This document shows, in pieces, positions 17,795-26,352 of a DNA stretch of 64,000 bases. The notes beneath the pieces are model-generated. The model did not search any database. It was not told the DNA's origin and saw only the letters and a list, made by a program, of their open reading frames with translations. Position 1 is the stretch's first letter; each line of letters opens with the position of its first letter. The stretch spans positions 1-64,000 of the forward strand of contig JAEWZX010000019.1 in NCBI GenBank assembly GCA_023394965.1. The letters are read 5' to 3'. The position numbers and the translations under genes are program-made. Origin of the DNA: Pseudomonadota bacterium (GTDB taxonomy: Bacteria; Pseudomonadota; Alphaproteobacteria; Sphingomonadales; Sphingomonadaceae).

Positions 17795-18868
17795 TCAGAA
17801 TGCGCCGAGGACCAGTACCAGCTGGATGAACAGTGCGGCAATTATACCGACAAAGATCAGCAGTATGGCGAGTCGCCAGAACGCGGACAACCGTGACAGG
17901 CCATAAGCATGGCGCAATTGCTTGTAGATATGGATCGGCGGGATAAGTGTGATCATGCTCCCCCACAGCCATTCCGGTGCGCCAATTTTCACGAGGATCG
18001 AAACCACGATGAATAGCAGCGACATGAACGCGATGGAGTACGTCACGAAAATCGCGTGGTCATAAGCCCGGAAGCGGCGCTTCCAGAAGAACAGCAGCCA
18101 GACGAAGGGGATGGACAGCGGTATCAACAGCCAGCTGAATTTGTAGCTATTGCTCTGTAGTTTGTAGAGCATCAAATTGGGATTATCGTTCCACTTCCCG
18201 ATCGTTTTATCGAGCCAGGCCCAGCCTGATTTCCATTGCCTCTGCCCTGCAGCATCAGGCCCGATCCCCGGCAGCGACTTGAGTGCCGTCACCTGATTTT
18301 CGACATCGGTCAGCTTGGTCTGGGTCCGCGCACGGTCGGCGTCTTCCGCAGGCATCGCTGCCAGCTCGGTGCGCAGTTCGGCTTGCTCCTTTTCAAGATT
18401 ATCGATGGCGTGGGAGATATCCCGACCAGGCGATCCAAAGTTCGTTTCGGTCGAAAGCCCGATCCCGACGATCTGGAATACGGCGAACATCAGGAAAACG
18501 GAAAAGAGAAACAGTCCCATCGGACTGACAAAGGATGCACGCTCACCGGCGATATAGCGGCGGGTGAGGTCACCCGGCTTGAGCGCGAGCTTGGGCAGTG
18601 TTCGCCAGATCTTGCCTTCGAAGTGCAGCGCCCCGTGCAGCAAGTCGTGCATGAATGCGCCCAGCGTGCGGTGCAGGTGGGCCTTCTGCCCGCAGGAATG
18701 GCAATGCGCACCGACAAGCGCCGTGCCGCAATTAAGACATGCGGATTCGGTAAAATGCCCATCTGTATTGGATGCTCTGTCGGAAGCCTCCCTGCTTGCA
18801 CGCCCCACCGCCTTGGCTAAAAGGCCGCCTTCGACTGCTGTACCGATTGCCTCGCCGAATTCGCTCAT
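17795..18868 (-). CDS. DUF3667 membrane protein with N-terminal zinc ribbon
   Basis: The ATG at 18868 is preceded by GGGAGGGC and is preferred over the longer frame from 18952. The 357-residue protein has a CxxC...CxxC zinc ribbon (CLNCGT, then CHSCGQ), a KPGDLTRRYIAGERASFVSPMGLFLFSVF segment that is diagnostic of DUF3667, a coiled region (EKEQAELRTELAAM) facing the periplasm or cytoplasm, and four C-terminal membrane helices. The family is widespread in sphingomonads and Bacteroidetes without known function. Confidence 0.8.
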   Translation of the reverse strand: MSEFGEAIGTAVEGGLLAKAVGRASREASDRASNTDGHFTESACLNCGTALVGAHCHSCGQKAHLHRTLGAFMHDLLHGALHFEGKIWRTLPKLALKPGDLTRRYIAGERASFVSPMGLFLFSVFLMFAVFQIVGIGLSTETNFGSPGRDISHAIDNLEKEQAELRTELAAMPAEDADRARTQTKLTDVENQVTALKSLPGIGPDAAGQRQWKSGWAWLDKTIGKWNDNPNLMLYKLQSNSYKFSWLLIPLSIPFVWLLFFWKRRFRAYDHAIFVTYSIAFMSLLFIVVSILVKIGAPEWLWGSMITLIPPIHIYKQLRHAYGLSRLSAFWRLAILLIFVGIIAALFIQLVLVLGAF

Positions 18869-18921
18869 ATGCCCTCCCGTCCGGACGCCGGATAAAACCG
18901 GCATGGCCCAGGCTGCAACGC

Positions 18922-18948
18922 AAAAAGGCCACCCATGGGGCGGCCTTT
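18922..18948 (-). terminator. rho-independent terminator of rpoZ
   Basis: On the minus strand AAAGGCCGCC pairs with GGTGGCCTTT around CCATG, ending in a run of five T's. It begins 28 bases after the rpoZ stop and separates rpoZ from the downstream DUF3667 gene on the same strand. Confidence 0.8.
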
Positions 18949-18975
18949 CCACTATTTCTTAAAGTACCGGACTGA

Positions 18976-19320
18976 TCAGCCGTCGTAATCGGCACCGATC
19001 GAGGTCGAACGCGTCGGGGCCGAAGCCGTGATGCGCAGGGCCTCTGCCGACTGGCTGAGCGAGCCGACTTCATCCATTTCGTCATCGTCGTCCGGCAGGA
19101 TTTTCTGCAGATTGGTCACTGCAGCTTCCTGAAGGTCCTTGGGCTTGATCGTCTGTTCTGCGATTTCGCGCAGCGCGACGACGGGGTTCTTGTCGCGATC
19201 GCGATCAACGGTCATCTCTGCGCCACCCGAAATCTCGCGTGCCCGCTGAGCAGCCAGCAGGACGAGATCGAAACGGTTGGGGACCTTGTCTACGCAGTCT
19301 TCGACAGTAACGCGCGCCAT
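18976..19320 (-). CDS. rpoZ: RNA polymerase omega subunit
   Basis: The 114-residue protein starts MARVTVEDCVDKVPNRFDLVLLAAQRAREI, the highly conserved core of omega, followed by NPVVALREIAE. Omega stabilises the beta-prime subunit in the RNA polymerase holoenzyme and is one binding determinant for ppGpp. The C-terminal 45 residues form an acidic, low-complexity tail (LPDDDDEMDEVGS), as in other alphaproteobacteria. It is monocistronic with its own terminator. Confidence 0.96.
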   Translation of the reverse strand: MARVTVEDCVDKVPNRFDLVLLAAQRAREISGGAEMTVDRDRDKNPVVALREIAEQTIKPKDLQEAAVTNLQKILPDDDDEMDEVGSLSQSAEALRITASAPTRSTSIGADYDG

Positions 19321-19418
19321 GGGGCACTCCGATGCAAATCAAGTGATTCCGGGAAAGAGCGCCACTTAAGTGCTCGACCCGCGACAGTCAAGGATTTGCC
19401 GCTTATCGACAAGCGAGT

Positions 19419-20612
19419 ATGGCCCGACATATGGGAGACACCGAACCAGGCTGCCCGGCGGCGGATTTCACCGAGCCAAAGCCATTCGCAATGGACGCGG
19501 CAGGTCAGCATTTTGCGTTCTACCCCGGAGGGGCGGATCGCAGGGCGGCCCTGTTCGATCTGGTCGAACAGGCGCAGGTCAGCCTTCAGGTGTGCTTTTA
19601 CATCTTCGCCGAAGATACCGTGAGCACCGAGTTTCGCGATGCGCTGGTTGCGGCGGCGGAACGCGGGGTGAAGGTTACGCTGATCATCGATCGTTTTGGT
19701 GCGGATGCGACGGACGAGTTTCTGCGGCCGTTGGTCGATGCTGGCGGGGAATTCCTGGCCTTTTCGGCCAAGAGAACGCGGCGCTATCTGATCCGCAATC
19801 ATCAAAAGATCGTGATTGTCGATGGGAAAAGGGCGATGTTCGGCGGCTTCAACATCGCCGACGATTATTTCGCTCCGCCGGCCGAAAATGGGTGGAACGA
19901 TCTGGGGATTGTGATCGAAGGTCCGGCGGTTGCCGGGCTGAACGACTGGTTCGGCAAGCTGCGCCAGTGGACGGAACGCGAAGAACAGCACGCCCGTGAA
20001 ATAGCGCGCACGGTGCGTGACTGGAAATGGAAGCAGCCCAAAACGACATGGCTTGTGGGTGGCCCGACCCGGGGGCTGTCCAGCTGGGCGCGCTGCGTAT
20101 CCGACGATTTGGTCGAAGGCAAGCGGCTCGACATGTTCATGGCCTATTTCAGCCCACCGAAAAGGCTGCTGCGCCGCATGGGGCGGATTGCCGAGAGAGG
20201 GCATACGCGGCTGGTGATGGCGGGCAAATCGGACAATGGCGCCACCATCGGGGCGAGCCGATCCCTCTACGACTATCTGCTGTCGAAACATGCGCAAATC
20301 TGGGAATTCACGCCGTGCAAACTGCACACCAAGCTGATCGTGCTGGATAATTCGGTCTATCTCGGCAGCGCAAATTTCGACATGCGCAGCCTCTACATCA
20401 ATCTGGAGCTGGTGCTGAAGATCGACGATGCGGCGCTTGCGGATCGTATGCGCCAGTTCATCAGCGATCACATAGAAGTGTCCGAACGCATCACCATCCC
20501 ACTGCACATGCAGCGTGCGACCGTATGGAACCGCATTCGCTGGAACCTCAGCTGGCTGCTGGTCTCGGTGGTCGATTATACGGTGACGCGGCGCCTGAAC
20601 CTAGGGATCTGA
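19419..20612 (+). CDS. phospholipase D family protein, cardiolipin synthase-like
   Basis: Two HKD motifs are complete: H128-x-K130-x4-D135 (NHQKIVIVDGKRAMFGGFN) and H303-x-K305-x4-D310 (LHTKLIVLDNSVYLGSANFD). In cardiolipin synthases these form a two-His active site that joins two phosphatidylglycerols. At 397 residues with no N-terminal transmembrane pair, it resembles the ClsB/ClsC subtype rather than ClsA. The start could be the second in-frame ATG at 19431. It converges on dnaB, with only one base between stop codons. Confidence 0.85.
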   Translation: MARHMGDTEPGCPAADFTEPKPFAMDAAGQHFAFYPGGADRRAALFDLVEQAQVSLQVCFYIFAEDTVSTEFRDALVAAAERGVKVTLIIDRFGADATDEFLRPLVDAGGEFLAFSAKRTRRYLIRNHQKIVIVDGKRAMFGGFNIADDYFAPPAENGWNDLGIVIEGPAVAGLNDWFGKLRQWTEREEQHAREIARTVRDWKWKQPKTTWLVGGPTRGLSSWARCVSDDLVEGKRLDMFMAYFSPPKRLLRRMGRIAERGHTRLVMAGKSDNGATIGASRSLYDYLLSKHAQIWEFTPCKLHTKLIVLDNSVYLGSANFDMRSLYINLELVLKIDDAALADRMRQFISDHIEVSERITIPLHMQRATVWNRIRWNLSWLLVSVVDYTVTRRLNLGI

Positions 20613-20613
20613 C

Positions 20614-22134
20614 CTACTCGTAATCCTCGTAATGGCGCACATCGGGGCTGGAGAACTTCGTAAATTCGCTGTGGAACAGCAGCGGGACGTTGCCGGTGGA
20701 ACCGTGCCGCTGCTTGGCAACGATCAGGGTTGCCTTGTTGACCAGTTCCAGATGGCGGGCCTCCCATTCGGCATATTTCATCCGCACTTCTTCGGAAGAG
20801 GTTTCGTCCGGTGTGTCGGGCTTGGTCGCGTTGTGGTAATACTCTGCGCGGAAGATGAACCACACCATGTCGGCGTCCTGCTCGATCGATCCGGATTCGC
20901 GCAGATCGGCCAGCTGCGGGCGCTTGTCTTCGCGCTGTTCGACCTGACGTGACAGCTGCGACAGTGCGATCACCGGCACGTGCAGTTCCTTGGCCAGCGT
21001 CTTCAACCCGCGGCTGATTTCCGAAATTTCGTTGACGCGGTTGTCACTGGCGCGGCCCGAACCCTGCAGCAGTTGCAGATAATCGACGATCACCAGGCCG
21101 ATATCGTGCCGCCGCTTCAGCCGCCGCGCCCGGGTGCGCAGCGCGCCGATGGTCAGGGCGGGAGTATCGTCGATATAGAGCGGCAGGTCGGTCAGTTCCT
21201 GGCTGGCGAAGGACAGACGCTGGAATTCCTCACGACTCAGCTTGCCCGATCGTAGCTTCTCGCTTGAAATTTCCGCCTGTTCGGCAAGGATACGGGTGGC
21301 GAGCTGGTCGGCGCTCATTTCCAGGCTGAAAAAGGCGACGCCGGCACCCGGCGATTTGTCGAGTTCGATCCCGGTCTTGAGATCGTCCATCAGGCGCCGC
21401 GCGGCGTTGAAGGCGATGTTGGTGGCCAGCGAGGTCTTGCCCATGGCTGGGCGGCCGGCGAGAATCACAAGGTCGGAATTGTGCAGCCCGCTGGTCTTGT
21501 CGTTGATCGTGTCGAGGCCGGTGGTCTTGCCAGAAAAACGCCCGCCCGAATTCATCGCCGCCTGGACGACTTCGAGCGCGCCGAATGCCGCCTTGCGGAA
21601 GGTCTGCGCTTCGCTGCCGGTGGTTGCGCCTTCGGCCACGCGGTAGAGATCGGCTTCGGCCATTTCGATCTTGCGCAGCGGTTCGACTTCGTCCGACGTG
21701 TCGAGCGCGCCTTCGACGAGGTTGCGCCCCACGCTCACCAATTCGCGCAGCAGTGCGAGGTTGTAGATCTGTTCGGCCAGTTCGCGCGGGTGGAGCAGGC
21801 CCTGCCCATCGGCAGTCAGCTGCGCGAGGTAGGTCGTGCCGCCCAGCTGTTTCAGCGCCTCGTCGCTTTCGAAATAGGGCTTGAGCGTAACCGGTGTGGC
21901 CACCGAATTACGGTCCAGCAGCTTGAGCACGCGTTCGTAGATGCGCTGGTGGACCGGTTCGTGAAAATGATCCGCCATCAGCGGCGTGGTCAGTTCTTCG
22001 ATCACCTTGTTGTCGATCAGAACCGCGCCCAGAAAGGCCGCTTCCGCTTCGAGGTTGGCGGGCAGCACGGGGCCCTTTGCCGATTTCGTATCGGTCGAAT
22101 CGTCAGTGCGGAAAAGGAGATCGGTGTCGGCCAT
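20614..22134 (-). CDS. dnaB: replicative DNA helicase DnaB
   Basis: The hexameric helicase that unwinds DNA at the replication fork. The start at 22134 (MADTDLLFRTDD) is preceded by CAGGGGGC and chosen over 22170. Residues 20-125 form the N-terminal DnaG-interacting domain (NLEAEAAFLGAVLIDNKVIEE). The RecA-like domain has Walker A GRPAMGKT at 227-234, a FFSLEM motif, IDDTPALTIGALRTRARRL and the terminal LADLRESGSIEQDADMV motif. No intein is present. Length 506 residues is normal. Confidence 0.97.
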   Translation of the reverse strand: MADTDLLFRTDDSTDTKSAKGPVLPANLEAEAAFLGAVLIDNKVIEELTTPLMADHFHEPVHQRIYERVLKLLDRNSVATPVTLKPYFESDEALKQLGGTTYLAQLTADGQGLLHPRELAEQIYNLALLRELVSVGRNLVEGALDTSDEVEPLRKIEMAEADLYRVAEGATTGSEAQTFRKAAFGALEVVQAAMNSGGRFSGKTTGLDTINDKTSGLHNSDLVILAGRPAMGKTSLATNIAFNAARRLMDDLKTGIELDKSPGAGVAFFSLEMSADQLATRILAEQAEISSEKLRSGKLSREEFQRLSFASQELTDLPLYIDDTPALTIGALRTRARRLKRRHDIGLVIVDYLQLLQGSGRASDNRVNEISEISRGLKTLAKELHVPVIALSQLSRQVEQREDKRPQLADLRESGSIEQDADMVWFIFRAEYYHNATKPDTPDETSSEEVRMKYAEWEARHLELVNKATLIVAKQRHGSTGNVPLLFHSEFTKFSSPDVRHYEDYE

Positions 22135-22283
22135 TGCCCCCTGATGCCTGTCCGCAGGTCCGGGTGACAAGGAATTTGGGCCGGTATTTTTTTATTTCGG
22201 GCAGTTTGTGGCTGTGGATAGTGGGGACACTTCGGCACCCCCTTGCCGCAACCCGTCTATCTCTGCGAAAGCACCATTCAGGC

Positions 22284-22787
22284 ATGACCGATTCCGCATC
22301 ATCTCCGGGCGACTACCGCATCGCGCATATCGAACTCGATGAAGAGACGATCATCTGGCGCAATGCCGATATCGAACAGGAACGACGGATCGCGATCTTC
22401 GATCTGATCGAGGAAAATCTGTTCAAACCCCTGCGTGCGGTGGAGCGGGGGGCCAAAGGCCCCTATCGCCTGACGCTTGCCGTGCGCGATGGGCGCCTGC
22501 TCATGCGGATTGCCGATGCCGACGATCAGCTGGCGGAAGAACTGCTGCTCGGCCTGGCGCGCTTCCGCCGCCCGATCCGGGAATATTTCGCGATCTGCGA
22601 CAGCTATTATCAGGCCATTCGCAAAGCGACGCCGATGGAGATCGAAACGATCGACATGGCCCGCCGGGGCATTCACAATCGCGCGGCCGAACTGCTGGTA
22701 GAGCGGCTGGAGGGCAAGGTCGAAACCGATTTCGCCACGGCCCGTCGCCTTTTCACGCTGATCTGCGTGCTGCATATCAAGGGTTGA
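22284..22787 (+). CDS. UPF0262 family protein
   Basis: The ATG at 22284 gives a 167-residue product; the longer open frame from 22077 is an extension over the dnaB promoter. The protein has the conserved IAHIELDEETIIWRNADIEQERRIAIFDL and MARRGIHNRAAELL segments of UPF0262, an alphaproteobacteria-specific family of unknown function, predicted soluble and cytosolic. It is divergent from dnaB and followed 9 bases later by a membrane-anchored GH25-like gene. Confidence 0.88.
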   Translation: MTDSASSPGDYRIAHIELDEETIIWRNADIEQERRIAIFDLIEENLFKPLRAVERGAKGPYRLTLAVRDGRLLMRIADADDQLAEELLLGLARFRRPIREYFAICDSYYQAIRKATPMEIETIDMARRGIHNRAAELLVERLEGKVETDFATARRLFTLICVLHIKG

Positions 22788-22796
22788 GGGGGATTT

Positions 22797-23525
22797 ATGG
22801 CTAAGCGCGGACGCACCAGGCGCAAGGCCGGTGCCAGAAGCACGCTGTCGCGTGCCGCAATGATCATCCTGCTTGTCCTGCTGCTGCTTATCGTGGGCGG
22901 TGCCTATGTCTGGCAGAAGAGCAGGAGCTGGCGGCCTGACGAAGCGGTCTGGCCCGATCAGGGCGCACTGGTGGGGGCCGCGGATGGCGCAGTGGATTTC
23001 GACACGATTGCCGGGCTGGGCGGGAAATTCGTCTACCTCGAAGCCAGCGATGGCGCCGGGCGCAAGGACATCGCCTTTGCGCAGAACCTGGCGCGCGCGC
23101 GCAGTGCCGGGCTGGCAGTGGGTGCAACCCACCGGTTCGATCCCTGCGCCGTGGCCGATGGGCAATCGGCCAATTTCGTGACAGTGGTGCCGCGCGATGG
23201 CGATCTGCTGCCCCCTGCCATTTTGCTGGAAACGACCGCAGCCGATTGTCCGTCGCGCGTATCGGATGCTGCGGTGCAGAGCGAACTGACTACGCTGGTC
23301 AACCAGATCGAGGCGCATAGCGGCAAGCCTGCCATCCTGGCCCCGGTCAAGGAATTCGAAGCCGCCTATGCCCCTTCACGCCGCTTCGACCGCCAGCTGT
23401 GGCTGACCAGCAGCTGGGCCGAACCGGATTATGCCACACGCCCCTGGCTGATGTGGACCGCCAACCGCTGGTATAAAACCGAAGCGGCGCAGAAACCGCT
23501 GCGCTGGGTTGTGGTGCAACCTTGA
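22797..23525 (+). CDS. membrane-anchored GH25-like protein, catalytic site apparently altered
   Basis: The 242-residue protein has a basic N-terminus, one membrane helix (residues 21-38, MIILLVLLLLIVGGAYVW) and a GH25 muramidase-like domain: AVDFDTIAGLGGKFVYLEAS corresponds to the family strand VDWxxVxxxGxxFVyIKATEG, and LARARSAGLAVGATHRFDPC to the following helix. The DxSxxQG element at the front of normal GH25 domains is not recognisable, and the central DxE pair reads LLE. It may therefore be a peptidoglycan-binding rather than cleaving protein. It is co-oriented with a cytidine deaminase and an LD-carboxypeptidase gene. Confidence 0.65.
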   Translation: MAKRGRTRRKAGARSTLSRAAMIILLVLLLLIVGGAYVWQKSRSWRPDEAVWPDQGALVGAADGAVDFDTIAGLGGKFVYLEASDGAGRKDIAFAQNLARARSAGLAVGATHRFDPCAVADGQSANFVTVVPRDGDLLPPAILLETTAADCPSRVSDAAVQSELTTLVNQIEAHSGKPAILAPVKEFEAAYAPSRRFDRQLWLTSSWAEPDYATRPWLMWTANRWYKTEAAQKPLRWVVVQP

Positions 23526-23532
23526 GGATCGA

Positions 23533-23940
23533 ATGATGACCGACCGGGAACTGATCGATGCCGCGCGGCAGGCGGCGCAGCAATCCTATTCGCCCTATTC
23601 CAACTTTGCCGTGGGGGCCGCGCTCCGGTTCGCCGATGGCAGTGTCGTGACGGGCACGAATATCGAAAACGCCAGCTATGGCCTGGCGCTGTGCGCGGAA
23701 ACCGTGGCGGTGTCCAAGGCCATGGCCGATGGGGTGCGCGGCGGGCTGGAAGCGGTGGCGGTCACCGGGCCGGGTGACGATCCGATCACGCCGTGCGGCC
23801 GCTGCCGCCAAGTATTGAACGAACTGGCGCAGCTTGGCGGGACCGATCCCGAAATCCTCTGCGTCGGATCGCAGGAGGTGCGCAAACTGCGCCTGTCCGA
23901 TCTGCTGCCCCACGCATTCGGGCCAGCGAGCCTGGTATGA
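23533..23940 (+). CDS. cdd: cytidine deaminase
   Basis: Converts cytidine or deoxycytidine to the uridine form in pyrimidine salvage. The 135-residue protein is the short tetrameric type. Zinc-site and catalytic residues are C54 and E56 in ALCAETVAV and C88 and C91 in PCGRCRQV; N43-E45 in NIENASYG bind the nucleoside. A TGAGGA element precedes the ATG at 23533. Its stop overlaps the start of the LD-carboxypeptidase gene (ATGA). Confidence 0.93.
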   Translation: MMTDRELIDAARQAAQQSYSPYSNFAVGAALRFADGSVVTGTNIENASYGLALCAETVAVSKAMADGVRGGLEAVAVTGPGDDPITPCGRCRQVLNELAQLGGTDPEILCVGSQEVRKLRLSDLLPHAFGPASLV

Positions 23941-24959
23941 TCGCCCGCCGCGCCGCGCTTGGTTTGCTCGGCGGGCTGGCGGGGGCGGCCGTCATGCCGG
24001 GCGCAGCCCTGGCGGCACCCGCGCTTCGCAAACCGCCACGCCTGCGCGAAGGCGATGTTGTCGGTCTGGTCGCGCCAGCCAGCGCCGTTACCCTGCCGGC
24101 AGAACTCGACCGGGCGCTGCACTGGATCACCGGCATGGGGCTGGTCCCCAGGCCCGGGCCGCATGTCGGCGACCAGCATGGCTATCTTGCCGGGACCGAT
24201 GCCGACCGCGCCAGCGATCTGAATGCCATGTTTGCCGATCCGGATGTTCGGGCCATATTCGCCGTGCGTGGCGGATGGGGCGGGGCGCGCGTCCTGCCGC
24301 TGCTCGACTGGGACAGTATCCGTGCCAATCCCAAGCTGCTGATCGGGTATAGCGATACCACTGCGCTGCATCTTGCCATTGCAGGTCGGGCGGGCTTCCC
24401 AACGCTGCATGCGCCCAATGCCGCCAGCAGCTGGCAGAAAGAAAGCTGGGACAGCCTGTGGCGGATTGCCTTTGCCGCAGGAACGCCCGTGCTGGGCGGT
24501 AGCGGGGTGGAAAATGCAGTCGGCCGACCCGGGCGCACACTGTCGGCGGGGAAGGCGCGTGGGCGCCTGCTCGGCGGCAATCTGACCATCCTGTCGACGC
24601 TGATGGGCACCGGATGGTTGCCTGACTTCGATGGCGCGATCCTGTTCATCGAAGACATCAATGAAGAGCCTTACCGGGTCGATCGCATGCTCCAGCAGCT
24701 ATCGCTGGGCGGGATACTGGACCGGGTGGCGGGGGTCGTTTTCGGCCAGTGCACGCGCTGCCGGTCGACAGATCCGGACTATGGCGGCTTCACGCTGGAC
24801 GATGTCGTCGATCAGCATCTTGGCCGGCTCGGCAAACCGGTGATTGCCGGTTTCGACAGCGGGCATGTCGGCAACCAGCTGTGTCTGCCTGTCGGGGTAA
24901 AAGTGGAACTCGATGCCGATGCGCGCACGCTGCAGATGCTTGAAGCTGCCGTGGGCTGA
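23937..24959 (+). CDS. LD-carboxypeptidase (S66 family), exported
   Basis: Cleaves the L-Lys/DAP to D-Ala bond of tetrapeptides in murein recycling or remodelling. The start at 23937 overlaps the cdd stop and gives a twin-Arg-like leader (IARRAALGLLGGLAGAAVMPGAALA). The S66 triad is visible: Ser139 in IGYSDTTALH, Glu in FIEDINEEPYRVDRML and His in FDSGHVGNQLCLPVG. The 340-residue length fits the family. Export is unusual, since E. coli LdcA is cytosolic, though signal-bearing versions are frequent in sphingomonads. Confidence 0.9.
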   Translation: MIARRAALGLLGGLAGAAVMPGAALAAPALRKPPRLREGDVVGLVAPASAVTLPAELDRALHWITGMGLVPRPGPHVGDQHGYLAGTDADRASDLNAMFADPDVRAIFAVRGGWGGARVLPLLDWDSIRANPKLLIGYSDTTALHLAIAGRAGFPTLHAPNAASSWQKESWDSLWRIAFAAGTPVLGGSGVENAVGRPGRTLSAGKARGRLLGGNLTILSTLMGTGWLPDFDGAILFIEDINEEPYRVDRMLQQLSLGGILDRVAGVVFGQCTRCRSTDPDYGGFTLDDVVDQHLGRLGKPVIAGFDSGHVGNQLCLPVGVKVELDADARTLQMLEAAVG

Positions 24960-25029
24960 CCGGGGGCTCTCGTTAACCGGTCCTTGAGCGTCTGCGTGGT
25001 ATTTGCACCGCCTCAGGAGACCCCCCGAT

Positions 25030-25203
25030 ATGAAATTCGTTGCCCTCGATTCGCGTGGCGGAAACTATCTCGTCGTCGCGTCGAACATTGCCTGGCTGCG
25101 CGCGGCAGAGAACGGCCAGACCACCGTCGGTATCGTCGGTGGCCAGCCGCTTCTCGTTACCGGCACAATAGACCAGATAGCCCAGAAAATTCAGGAGGGT
25201 TGA
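25030..25203 (+). CDS. 57-residue protein of unknown function, FlbD-like in shape
   Basis: CAGGAGA precedes the ATG at 25030. The sequence MKFVALDSRGGNYLVVASN, then IAWLRAAENGQTTVGIVGG, QPLLVTGTIDQIAQKI has the alternating strand pattern and the conserved G-x-x-L-V-x-x-x-x-x-[IV] ending seen in FlbD-like small proteins, but no flagellar genes are present. Homologues seem to occur in related genomes as a stand-alone gene. It is probably cytosolic. Its end lies within a long inverted repeat shared with the convergent M14 gene. Confidence 0.6.
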   Translation: MKFVALDSRGGNYLVVASNIAWLRAAENGQTTVGIVGGQPLLVTGTIDQIAQKIQEG

Positions 25204-25221
25204 GCGGACCGCTCAACCCTC
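25195..25221. terminator. bidirectional hairpin across two convergent stop codons
   Basis: GAGGGTTGAGCGG at 25195-25207 and its exact complement CCGCTCAACCCTC at 25209-25221 form a 13-base perfect inverted repeat with a one-base centre. The repeat includes the stop of the 57-residue gene (25203) and the last codons of the convergent M14 gene (25213). It probably ends both transcripts, although neither side has a strong T-run. Confidence 0.6.
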
Positions 25222-26352
25222 GCGGGTTTCCAGCCATTCCAGCAGGCTCGCAAGGCAATCGCGGGCCAGAACCTTGCAGCGTTCCGGGCTCCAGCCCTGT
25301 TCGGGCTCGGGGCTGGCCGGATTGTCCTTATACGGCATTTCCAGCGTCATCGACGTGGCGCCGAACCGTTCGGCCACTTGATTGGTGCTCATCGCCAGAT
25401 TGGCCTGGCCCTTGGCCGATTTGACATAGCCCTTTTCCGTCTGGAAATCGGGTGTGCGGCGGTCGAGGATGCTTTCATAGCTGTAATACCCATCGCCCTG
25501 CTGGTCGGTCCAGCTGGGGATACCCTCGAACCCGGCCAGAAAGGCCACCGGAATCGCTTCGTCGGCATGCACGTCCATGGCGAAATCGACACCGGTTTCG
25601 TCCATCCGGTTGCGGATGGCGAGCACTTCGGGTGACCGCTCCGCCGTGGGTTCGGCCCATTCCCGGTTGAGATTGGCACCTGCGGCGTTGACGCGCAGAT
25701 TGCCACGCCGCGACCCGTCGGGATTGCAATTGGGCACCAGATGCAGACGGCACTTTTCGCGCAGCAGACGGCCTACGCTGTCGGCGGGATCGGTCAGCAC
25801 TTCCAGCGCGCCTTCCATCCACCATTCGGCCTGCGTTTCACCGGGGTGCTGGCGGGCATAAAACCAGACGTTGAAAGGACCTTCGCCCATTTCGAGACAG
25901 TCGATCGGCTGGCCATCCAGCGTGGTGCCCAGATGGACATAATCGACGCCTTCGGAAGACGCCGCTTCGGCCACCAGATCGTGATGGCGTTCCATCGAAT
26001 AGGGGGCGAAATAGGCGAACCAGGCGATATCGCTGGCCGGTGTGTAGCGGATGGTCAGTGTGCCGCCGTCGGCATCCTTGTCATAGGATGATGCGGCGCG
26101 GCCCCAGTAATCGCGATCTTCCGAAACACAGGCATCGTAATCGGGCCAGCCGGCGGGATACGCGCTTTCTTCCAGACCGGTGATCTTCAGTTCCAGTTCG
26201 CGGCCTGCCGCGCCGGACACGCGGAAGTGGAACCATTGCTTGAATTCGCTCTTCGTATCGAGCGGGATGGCCAGCGTGGCGCTGGCTCCCGATACCGACA
26301 GGACTTCGATGTTGCCGCTGTCGAAATTGGAATCGATCCGGATGTCGTTCAC
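25213..26352 (-). CDS. M14-type zinc carboxypeptidase
   Basis: The 379-residue protein resembles cytosolic carboxypeptidase-like M14 peptidases. An N-terminal beta-sandwich (about 1-125, DFDSGNIEVLSV onward) precedes the peptidase domain. The zinc motif HPGE is followed by TQAEWWMEGALEVL, the substrate-binding region reads VPNCNPDGSRRGNLRVNAAGANLNREW, and a MDVHADE motif supplies the third zinc ligand. No signal peptide is seen. It overlaps the stop of the upstream lipoprotein gene by 4 bases, which implies co-translation. Confidence 0.88.
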   Translation of the reverse strand: MNDIRIDSNFDSGNIEVLSVSGASATLAIPLDTKSEFKQWFHFRVSGAAGRELELKITGLEESAYPAGWPDYDACVSEDRDYWGRAASSYDKDADGGTLTIRYTPASDIAWFAYFAPYSMERHHDLVAEAASSEGVDYVHLGTTLDGQPIDCLEMGEGPFNVWFYARQHPGETQAEWWMEGALEVLTDPADSVGRLLREKCRLHLVPNCNPDGSRRGNLRVNAAGANLNREWAEPTAERSPEVLAIRNRMDETGVDFAMDVHADEAIPVAFLAGFEGIPSWTDQQGDGYYSYESILDRRTPDFQTEKGYVKSAKGQANLAMSTNQVAERFGATSMTLEMPYKDNPASPEPEQGWSPERCKVLARDCLASLLEWLETREG

